DNA of 64,000 bases from Acinetobacter nectaris CIP 110549 (GCF_000488215.1 NZ_KI530712.1:186001-250000), one strand, 5' to 3'; counted from the first letter of the stretch, positions 34,992 to 43,244 are shown. The notes: generated by a model not told the origin, from the sequence alone. Translations and numbers: made by a program.

Positions 34992-35734
34992 CTACAAAAA
35001 GTATTGTTGCACAAAAAATGCAAGAGCTAAAGCTCCATGGTTGTCTAGACTGCTTTGTGGATCATTATGATGAAATGATCCATAGCAAAAAAACTTCTCT
35101 GGAGATCTTAAATGAGTTACTAATAGCTGAACAAAATGCTGTTAGTAATCGAAAGGTTTTGGCACTATTGACTAAGTCTAATATACGATATCCAACAAGC
35201 AGCCTAACTGAAATTGATTGTTCTAATAAACATGGACTTACAGATGATATTTTGCAAAGCCTTGCTGATTGCAATTGGATTAGATCCAAACATAATTTAG
35301 TTTTTACTGGTGCAACTGGCATTGGTAAAACTTGGTTGGCCTCAGCTTTTGGGACAAATGCATGTAAATCAGGCTTTAAAGTTTTATTTTATAATACTAC
35401 AGAGCTGTTTGAAGAGTTTAATACTGCTGTACATCTAGGAACTATCACTACCTTAAAAAAGAAATTACTGTCTAGTAGGTTATTAATTTTAGATGACTTT
35501 GGTTTATCACAAATTAATAATGGTTGGATGGCTCATTTTATTACTGTGATTGACAAACATAGTGATAATGGTTCATTACTCATTACAAGCCAGTATGAGA
35601 CGAATATGTGGCTAAACCACTTTGAAGATCAAACCATTGGAGAGGCATTATTAGATCGTATTGTGCATCGATCCCATATATTCAATCTAGAGGGTGAGTC
35701 TATGCGAAAAAAACGAGGTAAAAAAAACATTTAA
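34988..35734 (+). CDS. istB: IS21-family helper ATPase IstB
   Basis: A 248-residue AAA+ ATPase with Walker A TGATGIGKTWLA (about residue 104) and Walker B LLILDDFGL (about 160), and the arginine region LLDRIVHRSH. It starts inside the istA stop codon (ATGA overlap). It is needed for target selection and activation of IstA. Confidence 0.93.
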   Translation: MTTKSIVAQKMQELKLHGCLDCFVDHYDEMIHSKKTSLEILNELLIAEQNAVSNRKVLALLTKSNIRYPTSSLTEIDCSNKHGLTDDILQSLADCNWIRSKHNLVFTGATGIGKTWLASAFGTNACKSGFKVLFYNTTELFEEFNTAVHLGTITTLKKKLLSSRLLILDDFGLSQINNGWMAHFITVIDKHSDNGSLLITSQYETNMWLNHFEDQTIGEALLDRIVHRSHIFNLEGESMRKKRGKKNI

Positions 35735-35872
35735 TTTAAAGAGCCATTCAAATTGTTTGATTGGCTCTTTTTTGATTATTGGGTAAATAACTTGTCCAAG
35801 TAAAATAATATTCTAATTTGTAAATACACTTATGACAGTGTCCAAGTTAGGTAAGAATAGGTGTTCAAGTGA

Positions 35873-36631
35873 TTGTTGATTTTGCACATAGAGGGTAAGG
35901 ATGTTGATCAGCTGGATGTAGAGTTGAAATTTAATGGAGCAATGAGAGTTTTGCAGGATTCCATAGATAAGAATTTACTAGATCTTGAATCATGCCAAAA
36001 AATAATACAAAGTGATAATTTTTCAAATATTATAAAAAATGCGGAAGAAAAAATTCAAAATTTAGAAGCTGCCAAAAGAGCATTTGAAGGTGAACATACT
36101 AGAACTGTTTATACAGAAGCATTTGAAAAATACTCAGATCTTGCCAAGAGGTACGAACGTGCTTTCTATGCATTAATCTATCTGTCTATAATGTCTACCT
36201 TTATTGCCTGTGCAATAGTCTATCGCCGTAGTGATTTGCTTTATGATGTTTTAATTGTCAAAGCTGTAATAGCTGTAGCAGTTATTACTTTACTCACGCT
36301 GTGGATACGCCGTGCTAGTCATTATCGAAAGCTAGCAGAACAAGCAGAACAGACGGCTTTAGAGTTAAGAGCAATTCCATCATTTTTAAAGGAAGTAAGG
36401 GAAGAAGATCAGCGTTTAATTTATAGAGATTTAGCTGGTAAATACTTTGGAAAGACTCTTGACCAAACCCAGCATGATAAAATTGGTGATCTTATGCAAG
36501 ATCAAATTAAAAATACAATTGAACTGACCAAAGCAACAGTTGATGCTGCTAAAGGTTATAAGGATATTGTTAGTGCAAAAGATGAAGCTAAAGATAGTAA
36601 CTCTAGTAATAATAAAGAAGATAAATCATGA
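35873..36631 (+). CDS. two-transmembrane coiled-coil protein of unknown function, 5' end probably cut by the IS
   Basis: About 250 residues. A long N-terminal coiled coil (EKIQNLEAAKRAFEGEHTR) leads to two membrane helices (AFYALIYLSIMSTFIACAIV and VLIVKAVIAVAVITLLTLWI), then a basic stretch and a cytosolic helical tail rich in Lys and Asp. The frame begins at TTG codons just after the IS21 right end, with no ribosome-binding site, so its true start is unclear. It is coupled to the next gene by ATGA. No domain is recognised. Confidence 0.6.
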   Translation: MLILHIEGKDVDQLDVELKFNGAMRVLQDSIDKNLLDLESCQKIIQSDNFSNIIKNAEEKIQNLEAAKRAFEGEHTRTVYTEAFEKYSDLAKRYERAFYALIYLSIMSTFIACAIVYRRSDLLYDVLIVKAVIAVAVITLLTLWIRRASHYRKLAEQAEQTALELRAIPSFLKEVREEDQRLIYRDLAGKYFGKTLDQTQHDKIGDLMQDQIKNTIELTKATVDAAKGYKDIVSAKDEAKDSNSSNNKEDKS

Positions 36632-37095
36632 AAATTAGAGAAGCATTTACGTATTTGATAAAAAATTATAAACACTTATCTGAAAATGAAGAAAGTATTA
36701 TTGGCATGGAATATATTCCCAAAGCCAGTGATGGAGAGTTTCAAATATTTAGCTTAGGATTAGATGAGGATGGTTTAGAAGAAGGAAACTACTTTATTGC
36801 TATTCATTTTAGTGCGGGAAATATCGGAGCATTTGATGGTGTTGATGATAGCTTTTCTGGAGATTACGCAGAAATAGAAGATATTATTAATGAAATACCT
36901 GAAGTTGAGCAGATCAATTTTAATATTTATCCTTTAGAGTACGCACCATTTGGTGTGATTAGTGAATATGCACTGACAGAAATCTTCCCAGAACTCCCTA
37001 ATCCTGATAATGAAACAGATTTCGATATACCAAAATTTAGAAAAGAGGCCATTGATTTAATCAAGCAGGTAAATAAGCCCCAGCTTTATCACTAA
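36628..37095 (+). CDS. acidic 155-aa cytosolic protein paired with the membrane protein
   Basis: An unrecognised soluble protein, strongly acidic in its centre (DGVDDSFSGDYAEIEDIINEIPEVEQ). The ATG overlaps the previous stop, so the two genes form one unit. A terminator follows about 40 bases later. A membrane anchor plus soluble partner is a common layout in phage-exclusion and effector pairs; here that is only a hypothesis. Confidence 0.55.
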   Translation: MKIREAFTYLIKNYKHLSENEESIIGMEYIPKASDGEFQIFSLGLDEDGLEEGNYFIAIHFSAGNIGAFDGVDDSFSGDYAEIEDIINEIPEVEQINFNIYPLEYAPFGVISEYALTEIFPELPNPDNETDFDIPKFRKEAIDLIKQVNKPQLYH

Positions 37096-37133
37096 TAACA
37101 CCCAACAAACTTAATTAAACTATTTCGTATATT

Positions 37134-37161
37134 AGCCCTTATTCATTATGAGGGCTTTTTT
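37134..37161 (+). terminator. terminator abutting the Q-like gene
   Basis: AGCCCT pairs with AGGGCT around an 11-nt loop and is followed by T6. The last T's touch the GTG start of the next gene. Confidence 0.7.
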
Positions 37162-37695
37162 GTGTCTGCAGAAAAGTATCCAGTAAGCCATGGAACATCA
37201 GAGGGTAAAGCCATTAAACAAAATATTATGCAAGCAACTCAGTGGAGTAAATACACTTTTGAAGAATGGTGTCGTCAACTTGGTGCATGGATTAACGGCG
37301 ACAGTGAACGAATGATTAAAATTGTTAAATTTATGCCAACAAAGCGCATTACACAAAAGCAAAGGGAAAAACTCCTTGCGATGTATATGGGCGATAAAAA
37401 TTTAATTGATATGATCTTTAATCATAAAAAAGGTACTTGTTGCAATATGGATTGTAATGAGGCTAGAGCAATACATCGTATATTCATAGATATTAGTGTA
37501 ATTGATGATGAAATTTTAAATGATTGGATATCCTCCGTCTGGTCACATCATGTATTAGGTAACTCGTTTCGCCGTATAGCAGAGGCTAGTGATACAAGTG
37601 TTAATCAGATCCGTCAGGATGTGAAATGCGGTCTTGCTTATATTAAGAGTAGATATCCTAGTTTTAGTTTTGAAACTTTCCAAAAAAACACTTGA
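37162..37695 (+). CDS. Q-like late-gene regulator (inferred)
   Basis: 177 residues. The C terminus has a sigma-region-4-like HTH (NSFRRIAEASDTSVNQIRQDVKCGLAYIKSRYPSF-type), and the middle holds Cys/His (KKGTCCNMDCNEARAIH) like the zinc-containing antiterminator Q proteins. The frame starts at a GTG that directly follows the T-run of a terminator; an internal ATG at 37228 is an alternative. It lies before the late-region genes, as Q does. Antitermination is inferred from order and motif. Confidence 0.6.
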   Translation: MSAEKYPVSHGTSEGKAIKQNIMQATQWSKYTFEEWCRQLGAWINGDSERMIKIVKFMPTKRITQKQREKLLAMYMGDKNLIDMIFNHKKGTCCNMDCNEARAIHRIFIDISVIDDEILNDWISSVWSHHVLGNSFRRIAEASDTSVNQIRQDVKCGLAYIKSRYPSFSFETFQKNT

Positions 37696-37769
37696 GTGTG
37701 CGCACGGGTTATGGCATATTTGTGTAAAAGTAGACAAGCTATATTTAGATGTTTACTGATCTTTATTAA

Positions 37770-37800
37770 AGCTCGCCGTATGGTGGGCTTTTTTATTTTT
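37770..37800 (+). terminator. terminator after the Q-like gene
   Basis: AGCTCGCC-GTAT-GGTGGGCT with a T-run. It could be the late-promoter terminator on which a Q protein acts. Confidence 0.7.
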
Positions 37801-37895
37801 CAAAAATTAACGTCTCTTTAAAAATTTTATTATTAATAATGCAATGATATTCATTTAAGCTTAAACCTTAATTTTAAAAAAATTGGTTTAGTTTA

Positions 37896-38333
37896 ATGAT
37901 CATTTTAAAAGAAGGTTATGAGGCTTTTGATAAATTTCTTAAAACTACACTATCGCAGGTAGTTTTAAGTGGTACATGTTTATTATTTTTATATAAAGCA
38001 ACGACTATGGGGTTTACTGTACAGGCCAGTACCGTATTTATAAGTGCAATATTATCTATTTTTATAGCAATATTTTGGATTATAGGAAATATTCAAAACT
38101 TCTGGAATAGTTTTTTCAATGTATGCTTATCTGAAAGAGTTGACTGTGTTAGTTATAACTCGAATGGAGAAAAATTCTTTGATATTAAGGACATTAGAAA
38201 GATTTGGAAGGTAAGCAAACGATTAGTATTAGAAATTATATTTGTTATAATAACTATTTATTTTATGCTTGTCATATTGTTTTTTCAGATATTTATTTAT
38301 ATTAATCAAATGAGTATAGCTCTGCATATTTAG
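37896..38333 (+). CDS. membrane protein of unknown function (145 aa)
   Basis: Three or so hydrophobic helices: SQVVLSGTCLLFLYKATTM, STVFISAILSIFIAIFWIIG and LEIIFVIITIYFMLVILFFQ. A soluble loop of about 45 residues lies between the second and third. No family recognised and no clear ribosome-binding site. One of a run of membrane proteins between the Q-like gene and terminase. Confidence 0.5.
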   Translation: MIILKEGYEAFDKFLKTTLSQVVLSGTCLLFLYKATTMGFTVQASTVFISAILSIFIAIFWIIGNIQNFWNSFFNVCLSERVDCVSYNSNGEKFFDIKDIRKIWKVSKRLVLEIIFVIITIYFMLVILFFQIFIYINQMSIALHI

Positions 38334-38454
38334 ATGAAAATAAAATTAGGGATAGGTATATCAGAAGATACGGGTAATAATGCTATCAGTTTTTGTAGAG
38401 CGGTTTTCTGATTGATGTATAATTGAGATAATGTATTTTTATCAATAAAAATAG

Positions 38455-39168
38455 ATGAAAAATATACTTAAATTTTTTCGATCAAAAGCTTTATATCTAG
38501 TAATCTCATTCTACATAGCTTACTTAGTTATTATCTTTGCTTTACTAGCAAATAATTTATCTTCTCTTATTGGTCCGTTAATAGCTCCAATGACATTAGT
38601 AGTTGGTATTTTTATTTGGAAATGGCAAGAAGATCAAAAAAATAAAACTGCTCGTAATGAGGAGCATTTTAAGAAGTGTAGAGAAAGAGCTGAAAAACTA
38701 TTTAATGCTTATATTAAGTATGAAAGCTCAATACAGAGATTACATAGGGTATATACAGATTTTTGCCGCTGCTCTGATGATGTGAAGAAGTTTAACTTTC
38801 TCTCCGATATTGGTACAGAAATAACATTGAATAAATCTTTGCAGGATGATGTCTACTTTGAAAGCGTTTTATATTATTTTCTCATAGAGAAAAAATCCAA
38901 ATTAGAAGTTTATCAGGATGCTACAACACTAAATAATCATTTCACTGGATTTTGGTACTTTGTCGACAACCTAGAAAAATTGGTGGATGCTTATAACGAT
39001 TGTAAAGGTAGTGAATCTGAAAAGAGAAATGCTTGTAAGTTAAAGTTATTTAATATCTCAGGTAATATTAAACATTTAGATTTTGGTTACTCTGAAGATA
39101 GAAACAAAGTAATTTACACAAAACCTAGAGAAAAGATAATAAATATTTGTGGAGAATATTTTATATAA
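38455..39168 (+). CDS. two-TM N-terminal membrane protein with long cytosolic domain (237 aa)
   Basis: Two hydrophobic segments occupy the first 60 residues (ALYLVISFYIAYLVIIFALL and IAPMTLVVGIFIWKW). About 175 helical, charged residues follow (DQKNKTARNEEHFKKCRERAEKL...). This layout recalls membrane-anchored sensor or effector proteins, but no domain is recognised. Confidence 0.5.
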   Translation: MKNILKFFRSKALYLVISFYIAYLVIIFALLANNLSSLIGPLIAPMTLVVGIFIWKWQEDQKNKTARNEEHFKKCRERAEKLFNAYIKYESSIQRLHRVYTDFCRCSDDVKKFNFLSDIGTEITLNKSLQDDVYFESVLYYFLIEKKSKLEVYQDATTLNNHFTGFWYFVDNLEKLVDAYNDCKGSESEKRNACKLKLFNISGNIKHLDFGYSEDRNKVIYTKPREKIINICGEYFI

Positions 39169-39246
39169 ATATTGAGATTTGATACTTACTTATTCTTAAA
39201 CTTGTCATTAAGTTTCTTTAATCCAGCAGCTCAAGGATGAGCAACT

Positions 39247-39333
39247 ATGCGAAGTAATCAATATGTAAACGCGCATCCTAGAATTCGTGTTATAGTGAAC
39301 GAAGTTATAATTATAATTAATCCACTCGATTAA
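39247..39333 (+). CDS. possible 28-aa micro-protein
   Basis: ATG with AAGGA 10 bases upstream; product MRSNQYVNAHPRIRVIVNEV... The first 12 bases of coding sequence equal those of the micro-gene at 25093. A terminator follows immediately. Confidence 0.35.
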   Translation: MRSNQYVNAHPRIRVIVNEVIIIINPLD

Positions 39334-39334
39334 T

Positions 39335-39366
39335 AAGCCTGATATTTAATTGTTGGGCTTTTTTAT
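39335..39366 (+). terminator. terminator
   Basis: AAGCC pairs with GGCTT around an imperfect, 16-nt interior, followed by T6. Confidence 0.55.
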
Positions 39367-39409
39367 TGTTTTTGGTAAGATTTAAAATTAATCTTATGGT
39401 TAAACACTA

Positions 39410-40236
39410 ATGAAAAATAAAGAGTTTCAAGAATTGATATACTTGATGCAAAGTTTAGCTAATAAAGCTCAAATATATTATAAAAATCACGAAAAAGAAT
39501 TTGTGCTTATTGGAAGTAAAATACAAAATTTTTTAGAACACTCGCTTAAACAGAAAATTATAGCTTCTAATATGAGTAAAGAGGGTTGGTTCCCGTCATC
39601 ATTTGTATTTCGTACAAGTATTAATGATGGAGAATCAAACGAGAGCTTTATGCGAAGAGTTATAAAAAACCATTATGAGCAGATACAAGAAACTCTCTAT
39701 TCTGGATATCCTAATAGGGCAGAAATTTTCACTGAAATGTTTGAAAGCCTAGAATGTGGTAGATACCGCTATTTTATGATGGAGTGCTTTGCTCAAATTG
39801 ATGGAATATGTACAGATAGTGGATACTCCCCATTTTTTTCTAAAGAGTATGATAAAAAAATGAACTTAAAGGAAATCCTGTAGTAGATAAAAGCCTTAAG
39901 TTTGAAAAGTTCACAGTATTTTTAGATGAAATGATTCAGAGTAAAAAGTACGACGCCATTTTTTTGAATTATTATAAAGAAATAATTTCATTTACTAAAG
40001 ATTGCTTTATTGGTCAATCAACTCATAATCTGGATTATACAAATGAAAACTTTCTATTAAATCGTCATGGAATTTTACATGGAGATAGTACTCATCTAAA
40101 AGCTGGTACAGAGTTGAATGCATTAAAGATACTATCACTTTTATTATTTGTTGATTTTTTAATACGTGGAGTTGAAACATATAAAATTGAAGTAGCTAAA
40201 CAGTCACTTATTGTAGGAAATGATAAAAATAATTAG
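39410..40236 (+). pseudogene. frameshifted HEPN-like protein gene
   Basis: Two frames abut: 39410-39883 (157 residues) and a second frame entered from about 39860 to 40236. The first ends soon after a run of seven A's (39854-39860) and a stop. Losing one A from an ancestral eight restores one protein of about 275 residues, continuing KNELKGNPVVDKSLKFEKF. The C-terminal half holds NRHGILHGDSTH, the R-x4-HG-type pattern of HEPN and abortive-infection families. Either an inactivated gene, phase variation at the A-run, or a sequencing error. An internal ATG at 39931 could still express the C-terminal part. Confidence 0.65.
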
Positions 40237-40355
40237 CTTGATAGATATTATTCTAGTTTGTACATTTTTATGCACTATTCGATTTTTGAGTAAAATCTTA
40301 ATTATTTAGAATTTTTCTGTTACCCTGATTTTAAATTAAACTTAAATAATCTGGT

Positions 40356-40907
40356 ATGGTAATAATGATACAGCATTCAAATTGGATTATATTTTTTTCC
40401 AATGGTACTTTTGAAGCGACTTTCACTACTCCTATAGGAAGCAAGAATATATCTTATATGCTTGCGTGGTTATATTTAACGTTTAACCAAGGGAAAGTTA
40501 TTAAAGATGGGTTTAATGTTTCTATTAGGCATAGTGATAAGGCCTTAAAAGTCGAAGTACTTGATGATATATCTCAAAATAAAATTAATGAGATTTGGAA
40601 GAATGCAGTAGGACAAGATGATAAATATCACTTTAGTCATCCTATCGTAAATATTAATAACAATGGAAAAATTTCAAACTCTTCAAATGATAATATAACT
40701 TCAGGATTTCAAGGTCTTATAGATCCATTTAATTCGAGAAATACGCCAAAAAATATGGTTGATGTAATTGAGGGTATGAAAATAAAGTATCAGGACCACA
40801 CAAAATTTATGCAAAAAGTATTAGATGAAGTCTTTGAAGATAAAAATATTAAGAAAAAGTATAATAACTCTGATGGTATGATTGAAGATTATGATGAATA
40901 TGAATAA
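40356..40907 (+). CDS. hypothetical protein (183 aa)
   Basis: No membrane segment, no recognised domain. The first 80 residues are beta/alpha mixed (WIIFFSNGTFEATFTTPIGSK), the middle is Asn-rich, and the tail is charged and acidic. The start codon is uncertain (ATG at 40356 or 40365). It is followed by its own terminator, as expected for an independently acquired cargo gene. Confidence 0.5.
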   Translation: MVIMIQHSNWIIFFSNGTFEATFTTPIGSKNISYMLAWLYLTFNQGKVIKDGFNVSIRHSDKALKVEVLDDISQNKINEIWKNAVGQDDKYHFSHPIVNINNNGKISNSSNDNITSGFQGLIDPFNSRNTPKNMVDVIEGMKIKYQDHTKFMQKVLDEVFEDKNIKKKYNNSDGMIEDYDEYE

Positions 40908-40922
40908 AATAAACTGATATTG

Positions 40923-40942
40923 AACCACCTTTGGGTGGTTTT
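40923..40942 (+). terminator. terminator, first of three CACC-GGTG copies
   Basis: AACCACC-TTTG-GGTGGTT followed by TTTC. Nearly identical hairpins occur at 41631 and 42281. Confidence 0.75.
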
Positions 40943-40994
40943 TCATCATAAAAGGTTCTATCTTATAAAAATTATTGTTGGAGGTCAGCCTCGT

Positions 40995-41612
40995 ATGATT
41001 GAACTTTTAATTCCTTTTTTTATCGCTATTTGTGTTTTAACAATTACACCGGGCTTAGACACAACTTTAATTATTCGAACTGCTAGTTTAGAAACAAAAT
41101 CAAAAGCAATAAAAACTGCTGCAGGAATTAGTTTTGGTTGTATCGTTTGGGGACTGATTGTTGCTTGCGGTCTTGGTGCATTACTTGCGACTTCTGAAAT
41201 TGCATTTAGTATTCTAAAGTGGACAGGTGCTATTTACCTAGCTTGGCTAGGTATAAAAATGATCCTTAATCCAAGAAACTCTCTTGAATCCGCAAATGAT
41301 GTAGCAGATAAAGGAAAACAAAATTGGTTTATAAAAGGATTTCTAACTAATATCTTGAACCCTAAGGTTGGAATATTTTATATTTCTTTCCTACCACAGT
41401 TCATTCCAAAAGGTGGACAAACTGAAGTTTGGGTAATGTCATTAGTTTTGATTCATGTTGTTATTGGATTCGCTTGGTCTTTTACACTTATTACTTTAAT
41501 GAAACCTATTGCAAAATATTTAAAGCAACCTCGCGTTATTCAAAACCTAGATAGAATGACTGGATCCATATTCTTATTATTTGCAATTAAGTTAGCACTT
41601 ACCAAACGCTAA
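40995..41612 (+). CDS. LysE/RhtB-family exporter carried in the prophage
   Basis: 205 residues, six hydrophobic segments. The first helix ends CVLTITPGLDTTLIIRT (TPG signature of the family) and NPKVGIFYISFLPQF appears mid-protein. The frame is open upstream, but ATG 40995 preceded by GGAGG gives the family N terminus. Such genes are ordinary chromosomal genes; its place between phage genes, with terminators on both sides, marks it as cargo. Substrate unknown. Confidence 0.85.
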   Translation: MIELLIPFFIAICVLTITPGLDTTLIIRTASLETKSKAIKTAAGISFGCIVWGLIVACGLGALLATSEIAFSILKWTGAIYLAWLGIKMILNPRNSLESANDVADKGKQNWFIKGFLTNILNPKVGIFYISFLPQFIPKGGQTEVWVMSLVLIHVVIGFAWSFTLITLMKPIAKYLKQPRVIQNLDRMTGSIFLLFAIKLALTKR

Positions 41613-41630
41613 GATATTAAATATTTTGGA

Positions 41631-41650
41631 GCCACCTTCGGGTGGTTTTT
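41631..41650 (+). terminator. terminator, second copy
   Basis: GCCACC-TTCG-GGTGGTTTTT hairpin following the exporter gene. Confidence 0.8.
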
Positions 41651-41702
41651 ATGTCTGTAAAACTAATATAATGAGTCAATATAAATTTGAGAAAATCAAA
41701 TA

Positions 41703-42254
41703 ATGAATTATCCAATAGTAGCTGGTGACATTTTAAGAATTTACAGAGAAGAAGAATTTATTTCTTATTGGCATTGGGGAGTATACGTTGGTGACTCTCA
41801 AGTAATTCACTTCTCAAATGCAAAAAGTGATACATCATCTGATAATGAAATTATTAACACTCATTTAAAAAAATTTTTCCGTAATGCAAAAAAATTTCAA
41901 GTCGTAGATTTCTCACCAAAGGGTTATAAAGAAAAATATATTACAAAGGATATCAAAATTGATCCATGGAATAGATTTATATCTAATCCAAGCTTAGGAC
42001 TTTCTGGAATAATGGATCTCTATGATAAAATATCAGGAAGGAATGTTTCGGATTATAAAATATATAGTCCTAAAGAGGTTGTAGAGCGAGCACGTAGCAG
42101 ACTAGGTGAAAAAAACTATAGCTTATTAACAAACAACTGTGAGCATTTTGCAGTTTGGTGTAAGACTGGGGTTAAAGGATCTAAACAAGTTGAAGGTATT
42201 CTCGAAACAATATTTGGTGCAGATAGTAATAAAAAATCTATTTATATTGAGTAG
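41703..42254 (+). CDS. LRAT-like (NlpC/P60 superfamily) domain protein
   Basis: 183 residues. The N terminus is the LRAT His motif: YWHWGVYVGDSQVIHFSN. The Cys motif NNCEHFAVWCKTG is near residue 142. These match the family of permuted papain-like enzymes that includes LRAT and phospholipase/acyltransferases. It shares both motifs with the protein at 19096 but little else, so they are not simple duplicates. Substrate unknown; flanked by terminators as a single-gene unit. Confidence 0.75.
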   Translation: MNYPIVAGDILRIYREEEFISYWHWGVYVGDSQVIHFSNAKSDTSSDNEIINTHLKKFFRNAKKFQVVDFSPKGYKEKYITKDIKIDPWNRFISNPSLGLSGIMDLYDKISGRNVSDYKIYSPKEVVERARSRLGEKNYSLLTNNCEHFAVWCKTGVKGSKQVEGILETIFGADSNKKSIYIE

Positions 42255-42280
42255 CAGTCATAAATTGAGAAAATCAATAT

Positions 42281-42300
42281 ACCACCTTCGGGTGGTTTTT
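42281..42300 (+). terminator. terminator, third copy
   Basis: ACCACC-TTCG-GGTGGTTTTT hairpin, almost the same 20 bases as the copy at 41631. Confidence 0.8.
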
Positions 42301-42315
42301 TAATGGGTGAAAAAG

Positions 42316-42957
42316 ATGGAACAAATTAGACCATTCCCACCAACAGACTTTATAGACCAAGCCGAGCAAGAAGAAACCATACGCTTAATTCCTGCACCTG
42401 ATTTAAAACAATGGGCTGTAAAGAACTATCTTACATCCGATGGTCAACTTTATAACCCTGACCATGATCATATTGCTGAAATTTTAGATAATGATGAAAC
42501 CTTTTTAGCCTTTGCATGGGCATCATCTGCCGCCGTGTCTAAAAAGCGTATGGTGCTTGGCCAATGTGAAAAAGTCATGTTTAACGTTGGTGGTTGGAAA
42601 AAGGCAAGACAAGAACAACAAATGCGAGATTGGTTTGGATACATTCCTGTATATCTGATTACCATTGATGCAAGCTTCTGTGAACGTGCAAATGACAGAG
42701 AGTTTTGTGCCTTAATAGAACATGAGCTATATCACATCGCCGTAGAACGTGATGAGGACGGTGATCCAATTTGTAGCAATATGACTGGATTGCCTAAACA
42801 TTACTTAGGTGGACACGATGTAGAGGAGTTTGTCGGCGTGGTAAAACGTTGGGGTGCAAACAAAGACATAAAACGATTGGTTGAGGTTGCAAATAATCCG
42901 CCGTTTGTTTCAGATTTAGATATATCAAAGTGCTGTGGAAACTGTGTGATTAATTGA
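42316..42957 (+). CDS. putative phage metallopeptidase
   Basis: 213 residues. The HEXXH zinc motif is in EHELYHIAVERDEDGDP near residue 138, and the C-terminal region has HDVEEFVGVVKRWG. This is the putative phage metallopeptidase family found next to terminase genes; its target is unknown. Start taken at ATG 42316 because GTG 42307 is less well supported. The next frame opens inside its stop codon, but its gene begins at 43032. Confidence 0.78.
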   Translation: MEQIRPFPPTDFIDQAEQEETIRLIPAPDLKQWAVKNYLTSDGQLYNPDHDHIAEILDNDETFLAFAWASSAAVSKKRMVLGQCEKVMFNVGGWKKARQEQQMRDWFGYIPVYLITIDASFCERANDREFCALIEHELYHIAVERDEDGDPICSNMTGLPKHYLGGHDVEEFVGVVKRWGANKDIKRLVEVANNPPFVSDLDISKCCGNCVIN

Positions 42958-43031
42958 TGTTCAAAAAGGATCATATTTTTACTTTCATTTATTCGGCTAA
43001 TCACATAACTTTGATTGTAGGAGAAATAAAT

Positions 43032-43244
43032 ATGGCAACTTATAAGCAAATTCAAGAATTCTTGAAAAATGAACATGGCCGAACTTTTAAGTCTTGTTGG
43101 ATCGCTCATGTTAAGAGCGATCATGGCTTAACTAAAAGGCAGGCACCAAATAGGTATGAACCAGATAAAAGAGTACATCCATGTCCACATGAATATCGTC
43201 AACATGTAGAAAATGCATTGAAGCACTTTAAGATGATCCCCTAA
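43032..43244 (+). CDS. small phage protein (70 aa)
   Basis: ATG preceded by TAGGAG. MATYKQIQEFLKNEHGRTFKSCWIAHV... contains two Cys and several His but no recognised domain. Located just upstream of terminase, as small helper proteins are in related Acinetobacter prophages. Confidence 0.6.
   Translation: MATYKQIQEFLKNEHGRTFKSCWIAHVKSDHGLTKRQAPNRYEPDKRVHPCPHEYRQHVENALKHFKMIP

Larger units (their letters stand above)
33330..35870 (+). mobile_element. IS21-family insertion sequence
   Basis: Contains istA and istB with the usual ATGA overlap. The left flank has GACTATGGACAC (about 33338-33349); the right flank has GTGTCCAAGTTAG (about 35838-35850), its imperfect inverted complement, and a second TGTCCAAGTAA at about 35789. 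Repeated transposase sites at both ends are normal in IS21. The exact ends and target duplication could not be fixed. It sits directly before the gene at 35873. Confidence 0.75.

Noticed and set aside
39851-39870. Programmed -1 frameshifting at the A-run of the HEPN-like gene
   Set aside because: The codons around the run (GAT AAA AAA ATG) do not give a standard slippery heptamer, so mutation or error is simpler.
5126-41612. The two LysE-type genes as duplicates of each other
   Set aside because: They share only family motifs (TPG and NPK); the rest differs, so they are separate acquisitions or paralogues.
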